Shown in pieces: positions 43,234 through 50,511 of a DNA stretch of 64,000 bases. Positions within the stretch are counted from its first letter, which is position 1. Each line of letters starts with the position of its first letter. A program made the translations under genes and the position numbers. The stretch covers positions 43,862-107,861 of the forward strand of contig CAMLGZ010000010.1 of NCBI GenBank assembly GCA_946479745.1, in the 5' to 3' direction. The stretch is from an uncultured Pseudoxanthomonas sp. Lineage in GTDB: Bacteria; Pseudomonadota; Gammaproteobacteria; Xanthomonadales; Xanthomonadaceae. The notes under the pieces are model-generated. The model was not told the origin of the DNA and ran no database searches. It saw only the letters and a program-made list of their open reading frames with translations.

Positions 43234-44006
43234 ACGTGAAGAAAGCAGCAGGTTCCAAGCAAGCGAAATCCAGGTACGTCAACTTCGCCAGCGGGCTGGT
43301 GCTTGGCTGCGGACTGGCGGTCGGCGCGGCCAGTGCAATGCCGGTGGTGGATCTACCGCATACGCTCTTGACGAAGTTGGGCTGGCTGGCCGACTACAGC
43401 GAGCAGGTGGACCAGCTCACGAAGTTGAAGGAGCAGTACGACAAGCTGAAGGAGCAGTACGACGCACAGCTTGAGCAGATGCGTCAGCTTCAGATCGGCG
43501 CTACCGGCGGCTACAACGGCAAGCCCGGGAAGAAGGCGGAACTGCCGGCGCGGCGCGACCGTCATTTGAATGAGGAGAGCGCTTGCCCGGAAGTGAAGAA
43601 GGCACCCGTCCCAGGTCAACGTGCCATCTGCAAGAGCATCGTCCGTTACCAGAACGACCAGTACAACCAGTTGGTCGATGTGCTTGAACTGGAAGAAAAG
43701 CGCACCAAGGAGCTGGAGGCGATCTACGCCGAGCGCGCAGGCATCAGAAAGGACGAGCCCGGCAGGCTGCAGGACAACACCAACAAGATCGCATCTCTCC
43801 AGGCTCGCACACAGCTGGATATGCAGAATGCGAAAACCACGCTGGATGCCTATCAAAGCGTAGTTGTTTCCTTGCAGCAAGAACAAGCCAGAAGTACGGA
43901 CGAGGCCTTGGAAGGCCGCAAAAAGGACGGCACTCTGGTGGCGGGTCTGGTACGTGGCGCAAGCTTGGGCCTGGCGCTTGATGTCGCCCGCAAACGTGAT
44001 CGTTAA
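43230..44006 (+). CDS. virB5: VirB5-like minor pilus subunit
   Basis: 258 residues. A signal peptide (FASGLVLGCGLAVGAASAMP, cleavage near residue 36) is followed by an extended helical protein: WLADYSEQVDQLTKLKEQYDKLKEQYDAQLEQMRQL is a coiled coil, then a small globular insertion with Cys pair (SACPEVKKAPVPGQRAICKS) and a second long helix bundle (LVDVLELEEKRTKELEAIYAERAGI to QQEQARSTDEALEGRKK). This is the VirB5/TraC architecture; VirB5 caps the pilus tip. Position after virB4 and before virB6 supports the call. GGAGGTGAGGA precedes the start. Confidence 0.85.
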   Translation: MNVKKAAGSKQAKSRYVNFASGLVLGCGLAVGAASAMPVVDLPHTLLTKLGWLADYSEQVDQLTKLKEQYDKLKEQYDAQLEQMRQLQIGATGGYNGKPGKKAELPARRDRHLNEESACPEVKKAPVPGQRAICKSIVRYQNDQYNQLVDVLELEEKRTKELEAIYAERAGIRKDEPGRLQDNTNKIASLQARTQLDMQNAKTTLDAYQSVVVSLQQEQARSTDEALEGRKKDGTLVAGLVRGASLGLALDVARKRDR

Positions 44007-44030
44007 AGCATCTGCGTTTATGTAAGACCG

Positions 44031-44058
44031 GACAGCCCGCATCGTATTGCGGGCTGTC
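44031..44058 (+). terminator. Intercistronic hairpin between virB5 and virB6
   Basis: Perfect 11-base-pair stem GACAGCCCGCA/TGCGGGCTGTC with a 6-base loop, 25 bases after the virB5 stop. No T run follows. It may attenuate transcription or stabilise the upstream mRNA, reducing VirB6 relative to VirB5. Confidence 0.55.
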
Positions 44059-44122
44059 TGGCGTTCCGGCAATAACGAAATGCGAGATGAAAAGTCGGTT
44101 GGACTGGGTATTGTTGGAACCG

Positions 44123-44140
44123 CAGGCAGATATCTGCCTG
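44123..44140. promoter_or_regulatory. 18-bp perfect palindrome upstream of virB6
   Basis: CAGGCAGATATCTGCCTG reads the same on both strands. It lies 31 bases before the virB6 start codon, in a leader that also follows the hairpin at 44031. It could be an operator or an RNA stem that sequesters the start region. Confidence 0.5.
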
Positions 44141-44171
44141 TGTGTGGGACGGAATCTATAGGGGCAATACA

Positions 44172-45332
44172 GTGGGCACGATGCAAGATCTGTTGGCAGG
44201 GGTGCAGAAAGCGCAGGGTCTCGGGACAGAAGCCAGCAACATGGTCTTCTTCCAGCAGATCAACGAATTCTTGCGCGATGAAATCGGCGAGTTCATGGGC
44301 AACCTGCTGGAGCGAACGGCAGGCATCCTTGGGTTTGCCGCCCTCTCTCTTTTGACTATCTGGGTGCTGATCCAGGGTTACCGCATCGTGACCGGGCAGT
44401 CGCGCGACTCGATGATGGCGCTGGTCACCAATTCGCTGCGCGCTTCGCTGATCGTGGGTATCGCCATTGGGGCGGCGGCCGGTTCGACTTCGATCTACAA
44501 CACGTTGACCGAAGGCTTGAGTTCGGTGATCACCCAGACCGTTACCGGCGAGGACGACGATCCTTACGACAGTATCGACAGAAGCCTGGCGCTGATGCAG
44601 ATCGCGCTCACCAGCATCGATTCGCTGGATGTCGGCGGGGACGAAATCCTCAACGACAAGAAAGACCGGGCCATGTGGTTCACCGGCATCGGCGCGGGCG
44701 GACCGGCAGTCACCGCCGGCACCATGCTGTTGCTGAACAAGATCGCCATGGCGCTGTTCGTGGGCCTGGGGCCGTTGTTCATCCTCTGCCTGCTGTTCGA
44801 GCAGACCAAGCAGTTGTTCGGCAAGTGGCTCTACTACGGCATCGGCACGATGTTCTCGTTGGCGGTATTGAGTGTGATGGTGACGCTGGCCATGGATATG
44901 GTGATCGCAGTTGCAGGTTCGTTCTGGGCCGGCGATCTGGTGGGCGACCTGATGGGCGGTGCAGGCACCGAGGGCATTACCAGCCGCGCGATGCAGCAGG
45001 GCGGCCTGGGTTTGATTCTCACCATGCTGATCATCAGTGCGCCGCCGATGGCGGCTGCGTTCTTCCAGGGGACGATGGGGCATTTCATGCCTGGATCGGT
45101 ATTTGGTATGAGTGGTGGTGCGACTGGGGGTGGAATGCGCGATGTATCCGGCAGACAGCCTGGTCAGCCCGGTTACCTGCCACCGCCTCAGCCAACAACG
45201 CAGACATCTACTGCGTCATACACGCCAAATTCTGGCCCAAGAATTGCTGGCCAAGCCCAAGTAGAGGGCTCCGTCGGGCAGCGTGGATTGGCAGCTCAAG
45301 GCCCTAGCAAGAATAGTGACGCGAGTTCTTAG
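44172..45332 (+). CDS. virB6: VirB6 polytopic membrane protein
   Basis: 386 residues with a periplasmic or cytoplasmic N-terminus (about 1-45), about six membrane helices (ILGFAALSLLTIWVLIQGY, LIVGIAIGAAAGS, AGTMLLLNKIAMALFVGLGPLFILCLLF, LYYGIGTMFSLAVLSVMVTLAMDMVIAVAGS, LILTMLIISAPPMAAAFF) and a central loop with GEDDDPYDSIDRS. The C-terminal 75 residues are Gly/Pro/Gln/Ser-rich. VirB6/TrbL proteins form part of the inner-membrane complex contacting substrate. GTG 44172, about nine bases after AGGGG, is preferred over ATG 44181. It is the last virB gene before the effector island. Confidence 0.9.
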   Translation: MGTMQDLLAGVQKAQGLGTEASNMVFFQQINEFLRDEIGEFMGNLLERTAGILGFAALSLLTIWVLIQGYRIVTGQSRDSMMALVTNSLRASLIVGIAIGAAAGSTSIYNTLTEGLSSVITQTVTGEDDDPYDSIDRSLALMQIALTSIDSLDVGGDEILNDKKDRAMWFTGIGAGGPAVTAGTMLLLNKIAMALFVGLGPLFILCLLFEQTKQLFGKWLYYGIGTMFSLAVLSVMVTLAMDMVIAVAGSFWAGDLVGDLMGGAGTEGITSRAMQQGGLGLILTMLIISAPPMAAAFFQGTMGHFMPGSVFGMSGGATGGGMRDVSGRQPGQPGYLPPPQPTTQTSTASYTPNSGPRIAGQAQVEGSVGQRGLAAQGPSKNSDASS

Positions 45333-45422
45333 TTGTGATCTCCCTGAGATGAGATCCAGTCAGCGTGGGTTGTGAAATATAAAATCAAGCTGCTTACGCT
45401 AATAGGAGCGACAGAGGTTCAT

Positions 45423-45959
45423 ATGAACGTGAAGCTATTCGTACTCATTTTCCTGCTCGCGATTAGTGGAAATGCAATCGCACAATACGACATAGGTGGA
45501 TACCACTACACATGTCCAGTCGGTACGAATTGGAATGATCCAAGATGTACTCGGCAACCTATTGGCGAGGGAGCGAACATGGAAACTTTGCCAAACCCGC
45601 CATCACGTCAATGGAAGCTTACGTGGGGCGCAATAGCAATGAGTCGAGGCGGCGGCGGCGATGTGGGAACATCGGTCGGAAAATACTCAAAACGTGAAGC
45701 TACACGTGAGGCCGTATCAAAGTGTGAGGCATTGGGAAGCGCTAAATGTGATCTGCAACTAGCATATAAGCATCAATGCGCGGTTATTGCGTGGGCGTCA
45801 GAGAATGGGCAGGCTGTTGGTGGCGCGGCGATTACGCAAAGTGGTCCCTCTATTGAGGTGGCAAGTAAACTGGCGCTTTCTGCGTGCGGCGCCAAGAGCG
45901 GAAGTGGAGAATGTGAGATCGTATATTCCGATTGTACGAAGCCGGTTCTACAAGATTGA
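45423..45959 (+). CDS. DUF4189 secreted protein (copy 1), probable immunity or accessory factor
   Basis: 178 residues. A signal peptide (LFVLIFLLAISGNAIAQ) is followed by YHYTCPVGTNWNDPRCTRQP and the DUF4189 domain (about 65-178): WGAIAMSRGGGGDVGTSVGKYSKREATREAVSKCEALG, then YKHQCAVIAWASENG and the closing CEIVYSDCTKP with paired Cys. DUF4189 proteins are periplasmic or extracytoplasmic and of unknown activity; their position here, at the head of the effector island, suggests protection against effectors. Codon use and base composition are clearly more AT-rich than virB6. A truncated sister domain continues in frame after its stop. Confidence 0.78.
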   Translation: MNVKLFVLIFLLAISGNAIAQYDIGGYHYTCPVGTNWNDPRCTRQPIGEGANMETLPNPPSRQWKLTWGAIAMSRGGGGDVGTSVGKYSKREATREAVSKCEALGSAKCDLQLAYKHQCAVIAWASENGQAVGGAAITQSGPSIEVASKLALSACGAKSGSGECEIVYSDCTKPVLQD

Positions 45960-46241
45960 GCTACTAGTGGAGAGCAGCAAAAAAATAAAGCGAAGCGCCT
46001 TGCTGAAGAACGATGCAAGCTGCATGGTGCAAAAGAGTGCGAGCTTCTGCTCGTGTACTCAAATCAATGCAGCGCATTGGATTGGCCATCGTCAGTTGGC
46101 GCCAAGGTAACAGCCGATGGTGGCCATTCAACTGATGCTGCCAATGATTCGGCCTTGCAAAAATGTGCCCGGAGTAGCGGAGGCGCATGCAAAATTGTCT
46201 ATTCCAAATGTAGTAAACCAGTTTTCGAGAGTTTCCGATAA
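45960..46241 (+). pseudogene. Truncated DUF4189 domain, in frame after the copy 1 stop
   Basis: Directly after the TGA at 45957-45959 the same frame stays open for 93 codons to TAA 46239: ATSGEQQKNKAKRLAEERC, then NQCSALDWPSSVGAKVTADGG and CKIVYSKCSKPVFESFR. This is the C-terminal half of a DUF4189 domain with all its Cys but without signal peptide, N-terminal CPVGTNWNDPRC segment or start codon with a ribosome binding site. Most likely a remnant of tandem duplication; readthrough of the TGA would give a two-domain protein. Confidence 0.7.
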
Positions 46242-46310
46242 TGAGGCCGAATTCTAAAGTCCACTGATAAGTTGACAAGTGTTTAACAGTAAAGATGTGG
46301 AGGAGATGTT

Positions 46311-46844
46311 ATGAAATGGAAGGCTGCGTTGACTATATGCTTGTTGCTTGTTGCCGATAGCGCGTTTGCTCAGTATGTAGTCGGAGACACAAAATACACT
46401 TGTCCGGTAGGCGCGGCTTGGAATGACCCCAGATGTATAAGAGAACCTGCTGAACAAGGGACAGATGGCAGTCAGGCTCAAACCAATCCAAGCTCTCCGA
46501 AACCACTAGGCAAGTGGGAAACTACATGGGGTGCAATTGCAGTCGACCCGGTAGTTGGAGACATGGGAACAGCAGTGGGCAAGAGAACTGAGCGTGAAGC
46601 CAAGCGTGAGGCAGCCAGACTTTGCGCAAAGCATGGTGCAAAACAGTGTGAAGTCACGTCATACCACAACCAATGTGGAGTAGTGGCTTGGCCTTCGGTG
46701 GTGGGAGCTAGCGTGACCACGCAGAGCGGACCGACGATTGAAGTCGCCAGTCAACTAGCTCTTTCGGAGTGCAATTCACGCGCCGGCGCTAACTGTCGAA
46801 TTGTTTACTCGGATTGCACTAAACCTAATTTCAAGAAATTCTAG
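46311..46844 (+). CDS. DUF4189 secreted protein (copy 2)
   Basis: 177 residues. The signal peptide (ALTICLLLVADSAFAQ) precedes YVVGDTKYTCPVGAAWNDPRCIREP, nearly the same N-terminal segment as copy 1, and a DUF4189 domain with WGAIAVDPVVGDMGTAVGKRTEREAKREAARLC, HNQCGVVAWPSVVGASVTTQSGPTIEVASQLALSEC and CRIVYSDCTKPNF. Paired Cys suggest disulfides in the periplasm. GGAGGAGATGTT precedes the ATG. It sits between the truncated copy and the LprI-like lipoprotein, in front of the first hydrolase effector. Confidence 0.82.
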   Translation: MKWKAALTICLLLVADSAFAQYVVGDTKYTCPVGAAWNDPRCIREPAEQGTDGSQAQTNPSSPKPLGKWETTWGAIAVDPVVGDMGTAVGKRTEREAKREAARLCAKHGAKQCEVTSYHNQCGVVAWPSVVGASVTTQSGPTIEVASQLALSECNSRAGANCRIVYSDCTKPNFKKF

Positions 46845-46870
46845 AAGCAGCATGGAGGATTGAGGTCACC

Positions 46871-47371
46871 ATGGAACATGGAAGAAAGTTTCTCATTGTG
46901 CCGATCTTGATGCTGATCGGCGCTTGTAATGCGAAGACGCCCGAGAGCGTCCCTGAGCTTGCCGCCAGCCCTTCCGCTGCTGCTATGCAACAATCTGCCG
47001 TCGAGTCAGCTCCGAAAGACACCCAGCACGATCAACCCTCAAGTGGAGACGTTTCCATGTTGCGCAGTTCATATGGCGAGTGCATTAAGGCATCAGGAGG
47101 TGTTGTACCGGAGATGCAGGCGTGCATAGAAGAGGAATTCGAATATCAGGATTCACGCTTGAATGGCGTATATCGTCGCTTACTGGAAGCATCAGAAGGA
47201 AGCAAGAAGATCGAGCTGGAATCAAGCCAAAAGCTATGGCTTGCGGAACGAGATTCGAAATGCGGGTGGGACGCCAGTGAAGAAGGACAAGGACAACGAA
47301 TTGAAGCGAACGATTGCTTCTTGGAAATGACCGCGAAACGCGCGGAAGAGCTGGAAGCAATGGCGGGTTGA
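46871..47371 (+). CDS. LprI/DUF1311-like lipoprotein, probable immunity protein of effector 1
   Basis: 166 residues. The lipobox IGAC gives Cys19, followed by a Ser/Pro/Ala linker and a DUF1311 (lysozyme-inhibitor LprI-type) domain: YGECIKASGGVVPEMQACIEEEFEYQDSRLNGVYRRLLEASE, then ESSQKLWLAERDSKCGWDASEEGQGQRIEANDCFLEMTAKRAEELE with four Cys. LprI-type proteins inhibit lysozyme-fold enzymes. Its place 69 bases before the peptidoglycan hydrolase gene and periplasmic lipidation make it the likely self-protection protein. Its leader nearly matches that of the lipoprotein at 49494. Confidence 0.82.
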   Translation: MEHGRKFLIVPILMLIGACNAKTPESVPELAASPSAAAMQQSAVESAPKDTQHDQPSSGDVSMLRSSYGECIKASGGVVPEMQACIEEEFEYQDSRLNGVYRRLLEASEGSKKIELESSQKLWLAERDSKCGWDASEEGQGQRIEANDCFLEMTAKRAEELEAMAG

Positions 47372-47440
47372 CTGCTGGCGCTATGCTCAGAAAGAGCACG
47401 TGATTTGCGACTTTATTGACATGTAATGGAGGACGTGGCG

Positions 47441-48724
47441 ATGGCGAACGAAGATTGGAATCTTGGTCAGACTTCAACCAAGTATGAAACCGGTGGTCGT
47501 GGGGCGGCGACGATCTCTACAGGAAGAGGTGACCGCGGCGGGGTTTCCTATGGTTCCTATCAGCTCTCCACAAAAATGGGGACGTTGCAAGAATATTTGG
47601 ATCAGTCGCCCTACAAGGACCAGTTCAAAGATCTAACCCCCGCAACTCCTGCGTTCGATGCCAAATGGCGCGATCTTGCAAAAACTGATCCTGGTTTCGC
47701 CAAAGACCAGCATGAATTCATCAAAGCTACTCATTTCGATATCCAAAACGACAAATTGACCGCCAGGGGACTGGATCTTTCCGGTCGAGGCCCAGCAGTG
47801 CAGGACGCGCTGTGGAGCACCTCGGTTCAATTCAGAAATCTGACGCCGGGCATTTTCTCAAAAGGGTTAGAGGAAAAGTTCGGAAAGAATTACGAGCTGT
47901 CCCAGCTGTCCGACAAGGATATTGTTGAAGCTGTGCAGGACTACAAAATCGCTCACAACAGTCAGCTGTTTAGTAAATCGCCCAGCCTCTGGCCAGGGTT
48001 GTTGGAGCGAGCCAAGAACGAGAAAGCTGATTTGGTTGCATTGGCAAACGACTTGACCGTTGTGAAAGATGCGCAACATAGCAACCAGACGAAGAACCCA
48101 TCGACGCAGCCCGGCTCTATGTCCGATGGGATGTTAAAGCATGGCGAAAAAAGTGAAGATATCCGCAAGCTACAAGACACCCTGAACAACTACGGCTACC
48201 ACGACAAGGACGGCCGCGCGCTACGTGAGGATGGTGGCTTTGGTGACCGCACCAAGGAAGCGGTGCAGGCCTATCAGAAAGCGCACGGACTGAAGGCCGA
48301 TGGCGTAGTGGGTCCGCAGACTTTGGAAGCGCTGAAGAAATCACAAGCCGCCCCTCTTCTTTCCGATCCGCGCCATCCGGACAGCGCGTTGTTCCAACAG
48401 GCAGTCAAAGGCCTGGAACAACTTGGCCCCCAAGCATTCAAGAATCGACAGGAACTGGAGAACGCAGCAGGCGCGACGGTGTTCGAAGCCAAGGCCAGCG
48501 GTCTGACGCGGATCGATCATGTCCTGCAGAGCACTAACGGCACAGGTCTGTTCGCAGTGCAGGGCGCACCCAACGATCCCGCCCATCATCGCGTCCACCT
48601 GGACAAGGCGCAAGCGGCGGCAGAGCCTATCGAAAAAAGTACAGCGCAGACGCAGCAAGAGGCAGCGACTGCAGTACATACCCAGCAACAAGAGCGCGAA
48701 CAACGACGTTCGATGTCGATTTAG
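47441..48724 (+). CDS. X-T4SS effector 1: lysozyme-like hydrolase with PG-binding and XVIPCD domains
   Basis: 427 residues. The N-terminal catalytic domain (about 1-200) has Glu16 in KYETGGRGAA and GGVSYGSYQLS, a lysozyme/chitosanase-like pattern. A PG_binding_1 domain (about 235-300: IRKLQDTLNNYGYHDKDG, FGDRTKEAVQAYQKAHGL, VGPQTLEALKK) follows. The C-terminus (about 303-427) is an XVIPCD secretion domain: PLLSDPRHPDSALFQQAVKG, GLTRIDHVL, FAVQG, then a Gln-rich tail. It should be recognised by VirD4 and degrade peptidoglycan of target cells. No signal peptide. GGAGGACG precedes ATG 47441. The preceding LprI-like lipoprotein is its probable immunity protein. Confidence 0.9.
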   Translation: MANEDWNLGQTSTKYETGGRGAATISTGRGDRGGVSYGSYQLSTKMGTLQEYLDQSPYKDQFKDLTPATPAFDAKWRDLAKTDPGFAKDQHEFIKATHFDIQNDKLTARGLDLSGRGPAVQDALWSTSVQFRNLTPGIFSKGLEEKFGKNYELSQLSDKDIVEAVQDYKIAHNSQLFSKSPSLWPGLLERAKNEKADLVALANDLTVVKDAQHSNQTKNPSTQPGSMSDGMLKHGEKSEDIRKLQDTLNNYGYHDKDGRALREDGGFGDRTKEAVQAYQKAHGLKADGVVGPQTLEALKKSQAAPLLSDPRHPDSALFQQAVKGLEQLGPQAFKNRQELENAAGATVFEAKASGLTRIDHVLQSTNGTGLFAVQGAPNDPAHHRVHLDKAQAAAEPIEKSTAQTQQEAATAVHTQQQEREQRRSMSI

Positions 48725-48739
48725 CCAAGGAGGATAGGC

Positions 48740-49360
48740 ATGCTGCGTTTTGGGATTGGAATTATTTTGGCCATGTTGGCGATGGGTTTGGCCTCAGAAT
48801 CGGCGTCGGCACAAAACTATCTTTGTCCGGCCGGAGCTGGTCCGGGAGAGCAGCAGGTTGGTATGACCGGAGGAGGCAATAGCGGGCTGGTCTCAATTCC
48901 CGTTTGCATACACGTTGATGAGCCTGAACCACAACAATCTGGCCCCCGAACTCAGCAATATAACTATTATTGGGCGAGCAATTATGTTGCCGTGGCGTGG
49001 CATCCCGATGCTTCCGATGTCTGGGCGATATGGAATGCTCGTTCTGAGGAAGAGGCGAAAGAAGGGGCGTTGAGGCTCTGTGCAGTAGCGATGAGTGAAG
49101 GCTGTACTATTGCAAAAGCTGGTAGCAATTCATCGATTGCGATCGCGCGTGCATCGGACGGAACACTATGGTCTGGTTGGGGTGCGACGCCGAGAAAGGC
49201 AAAAAATGACGTTCTCGCCTCCTGCAAAAAGCAAGGGGTCCGATGCGTTTATGAGAAGACCTTCACAGGAAAACCTTATCGGGATGCGGCAGGTACCATG
49301 CCCTTGGTAAAGCTGGAATATTATGCCCCTCCTTTCGACGTGCCCGTCCGCAATCGATAG
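48740..49360 (+). CDS. DUF4189 secreted protein (divergent copy 3)
   Basis: 206 residues. A signal peptide (ILAMLAMGLASESASAQ) is followed by YLCPAGAGPGEQQVGM and a DUF4189 domain (about 78-165) containing YVAVAWHPDASDVWAIWNARSEEEAKEGALRLCAVAMSEGCTIAKAG and WSGWGATPRKAKNDVLASCKKQGVRC, with a distinct C-terminal extension ending PPFDVPVRNR. More divergent than copies 1 and 2. It lies 15 bases after effector 1, so probably cotranscribed with it. AAGGAGG precedes the start. Function unknown; an accessory immunity role is inferred from position only. Confidence 0.72.
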   Translation: MLRFGIGIILAMLAMGLASESASAQNYLCPAGAGPGEQQVGMTGGGNSGLVSIPVCIHVDEPEPQQSGPRTQQYNYYWASNYVAVAWHPDASDVWAIWNARSEEEAKEGALRLCAVAMSEGCTIAKAGSNSSIAIARASDGTLWSGWGATPRKAKNDVLASCKKQGVRCVYEKTFTGKPYRDAAGTMPLVKLEYYAPPFDVPVRNR

Positions 49361-49493
49361 GGCGAATTGGTCTGTATTGAAGCGGCGGAAGCGCGTTGCG
49401 GCCGCATTCTTGTACATATCTGCAGGGGCGTCACCCAGTGTTTTCCCTCAAAATTCTGGAAACACTGATGCCAACTATGGAGTCGGAATTACA

Positions 49494-50399
49494 ATGAAAC
49501 ACGGAAGAAAACTTCTCCTTATGCTGATGGTGCTGCTGATAGGCGCCTGTAACGCTAAGACGCCCGAGAACGCCCCCGGGAAGGCAGTCAATCCCCCCGT
49601 CCAGCCGACCGATAAGGAAGTCCCAGTCATGAACAACGAATCCCAGAAAGTAGCCGAAGTCCAGCCGCCGTCGGCCAGCAGCGTGCTGTATTTCATCTAT
49701 CAGAAAGACGGCGATGGCGCCCTGTCGTATGAAGTCGAAAACGGCAGCTGGACGACGTACTGGTACGGTTATCGGTTCGAATTGGACGGTAAGCAGTACT
49801 ACACCGGCTTCGCTTACGACACGCCGTTCAAGTTCAGCAAAGCCGAAAAGGAAAGCGACCCGGCGCCAGAGACGAAAGCGACCATTACTCAATCCACATT
49901 CGTGCTGACTGCGCCGGGGACCGAAAATCCCTGGACTTTCCAGGGCTCGGATCGTGATGTTGGTGAGTTTGGGGCGTACGAGAAAGGCAACGAGATCGAC
50001 GAGACGCGTAAACCGCAGACCTTCCGAACCCCCGATGGCAAGCTTCTGCTAGCTCTGCCGACCTGGTATCTGGCTACGGGCGTTCAGGTCAATACATTCG
50101 ACCTGCTTTTGTTCAATCCACACGAGTTGAAGATAGACGAAAAGCGTTGGGACTACCTCGGGAACATCGTGATTGGTACCGACAACGGTGCCGCCTGCGA
50201 TGAAACACCAGGTGCGAAGCAGGCCTGCGCGAAGAGTACCGGAACGCTGAGCTTCGAACCGCGAGAAGGAAGCAACCTCCCCTTGTTGAAAGTGCAGCGC
50301 AGTGGAACGGAGACTGTTTCCGCTGGAAAGGTGCGGACACTGGGTTCTGGCGATACCTATGAGTATCGTTACGATCCGGAGAAGAAGCAGTACCAGTAA
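49494..50399 (+). CDS. Lipoprotein, probable immunity protein of effector 2
   Basis: 301 residues. The leader MKHGRKLLLMLMVLLIGACNAKTPE has lipobox IGAC (Cys19) and nearly copies the leader at 46871, but the mature protein is unrelated: a beta-rich domain with VLYFIYQKDGDGALSYEVENGSWTTYWYGYRFELDGKQYYTGFAYDTPF, PWTFQGSDRDVGEFGAYEKG, and GIDNGAACDETPGAKQACAKSTGTLSFEPREG-like segments. No family recognised. It should sit in the periplasm on the outer membrane. Placement 112 bases before effector 2 argues for immunity. The open frame extends upstream to 49323 but the lipoprotein signal fixes the start at 49494. Confidence 0.75.
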   Translation: MKHGRKLLLMLMVLLIGACNAKTPENAPGKAVNPPVQPTDKEVPVMNNESQKVAEVQPPSASSVLYFIYQKDGDGALSYEVENGSWTTYWYGYRFELDGKQYYTGFAYDTPFKFSKAEKESDPAPETKATITQSTFVLTAPGTENPWTFQGSDRDVGEFGAYEKGNEIDETRKPQTFRTPDGKLLLALPTWYLATGVQVNTFDLLLFNPHELKIDEKRWDYLGNIVIGTDNGAACDETPGAKQACAKSTGTLSFEPREGSNLPLLKVQRSGTETVSAGKVRTLGSGDTYEYRYDPEKKQYQ

Positions 50400-50511
50400 G
50401 ACCCAAGAAGCAGAGCAACTGTTGACTGACTGCATAGGATCCAGGGACGGATCCGGTTGACGCATCGCGGCAATTCGTGCCGCAAATCAACCTGAAAAAG
50501 GAGAGCCAAGC

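Noticed and set aside
43353..45083. 576-codon minus-strand frame across virB5 and virB6
   Set aside because: It overlaps two well-supported genes and the intercistronic hairpin; its translation is low-complexity and His/Gln-rich, as expected of an antisense shadow.
34226..45332. The virB operon as an integrative conjugative element
   Set aside because: No integrase, relaxase, mating-pair coupling gene or flanking attachment repeats were seen, and effector genes with XVIPCD tails follow. A killing T4SS explains the content better.
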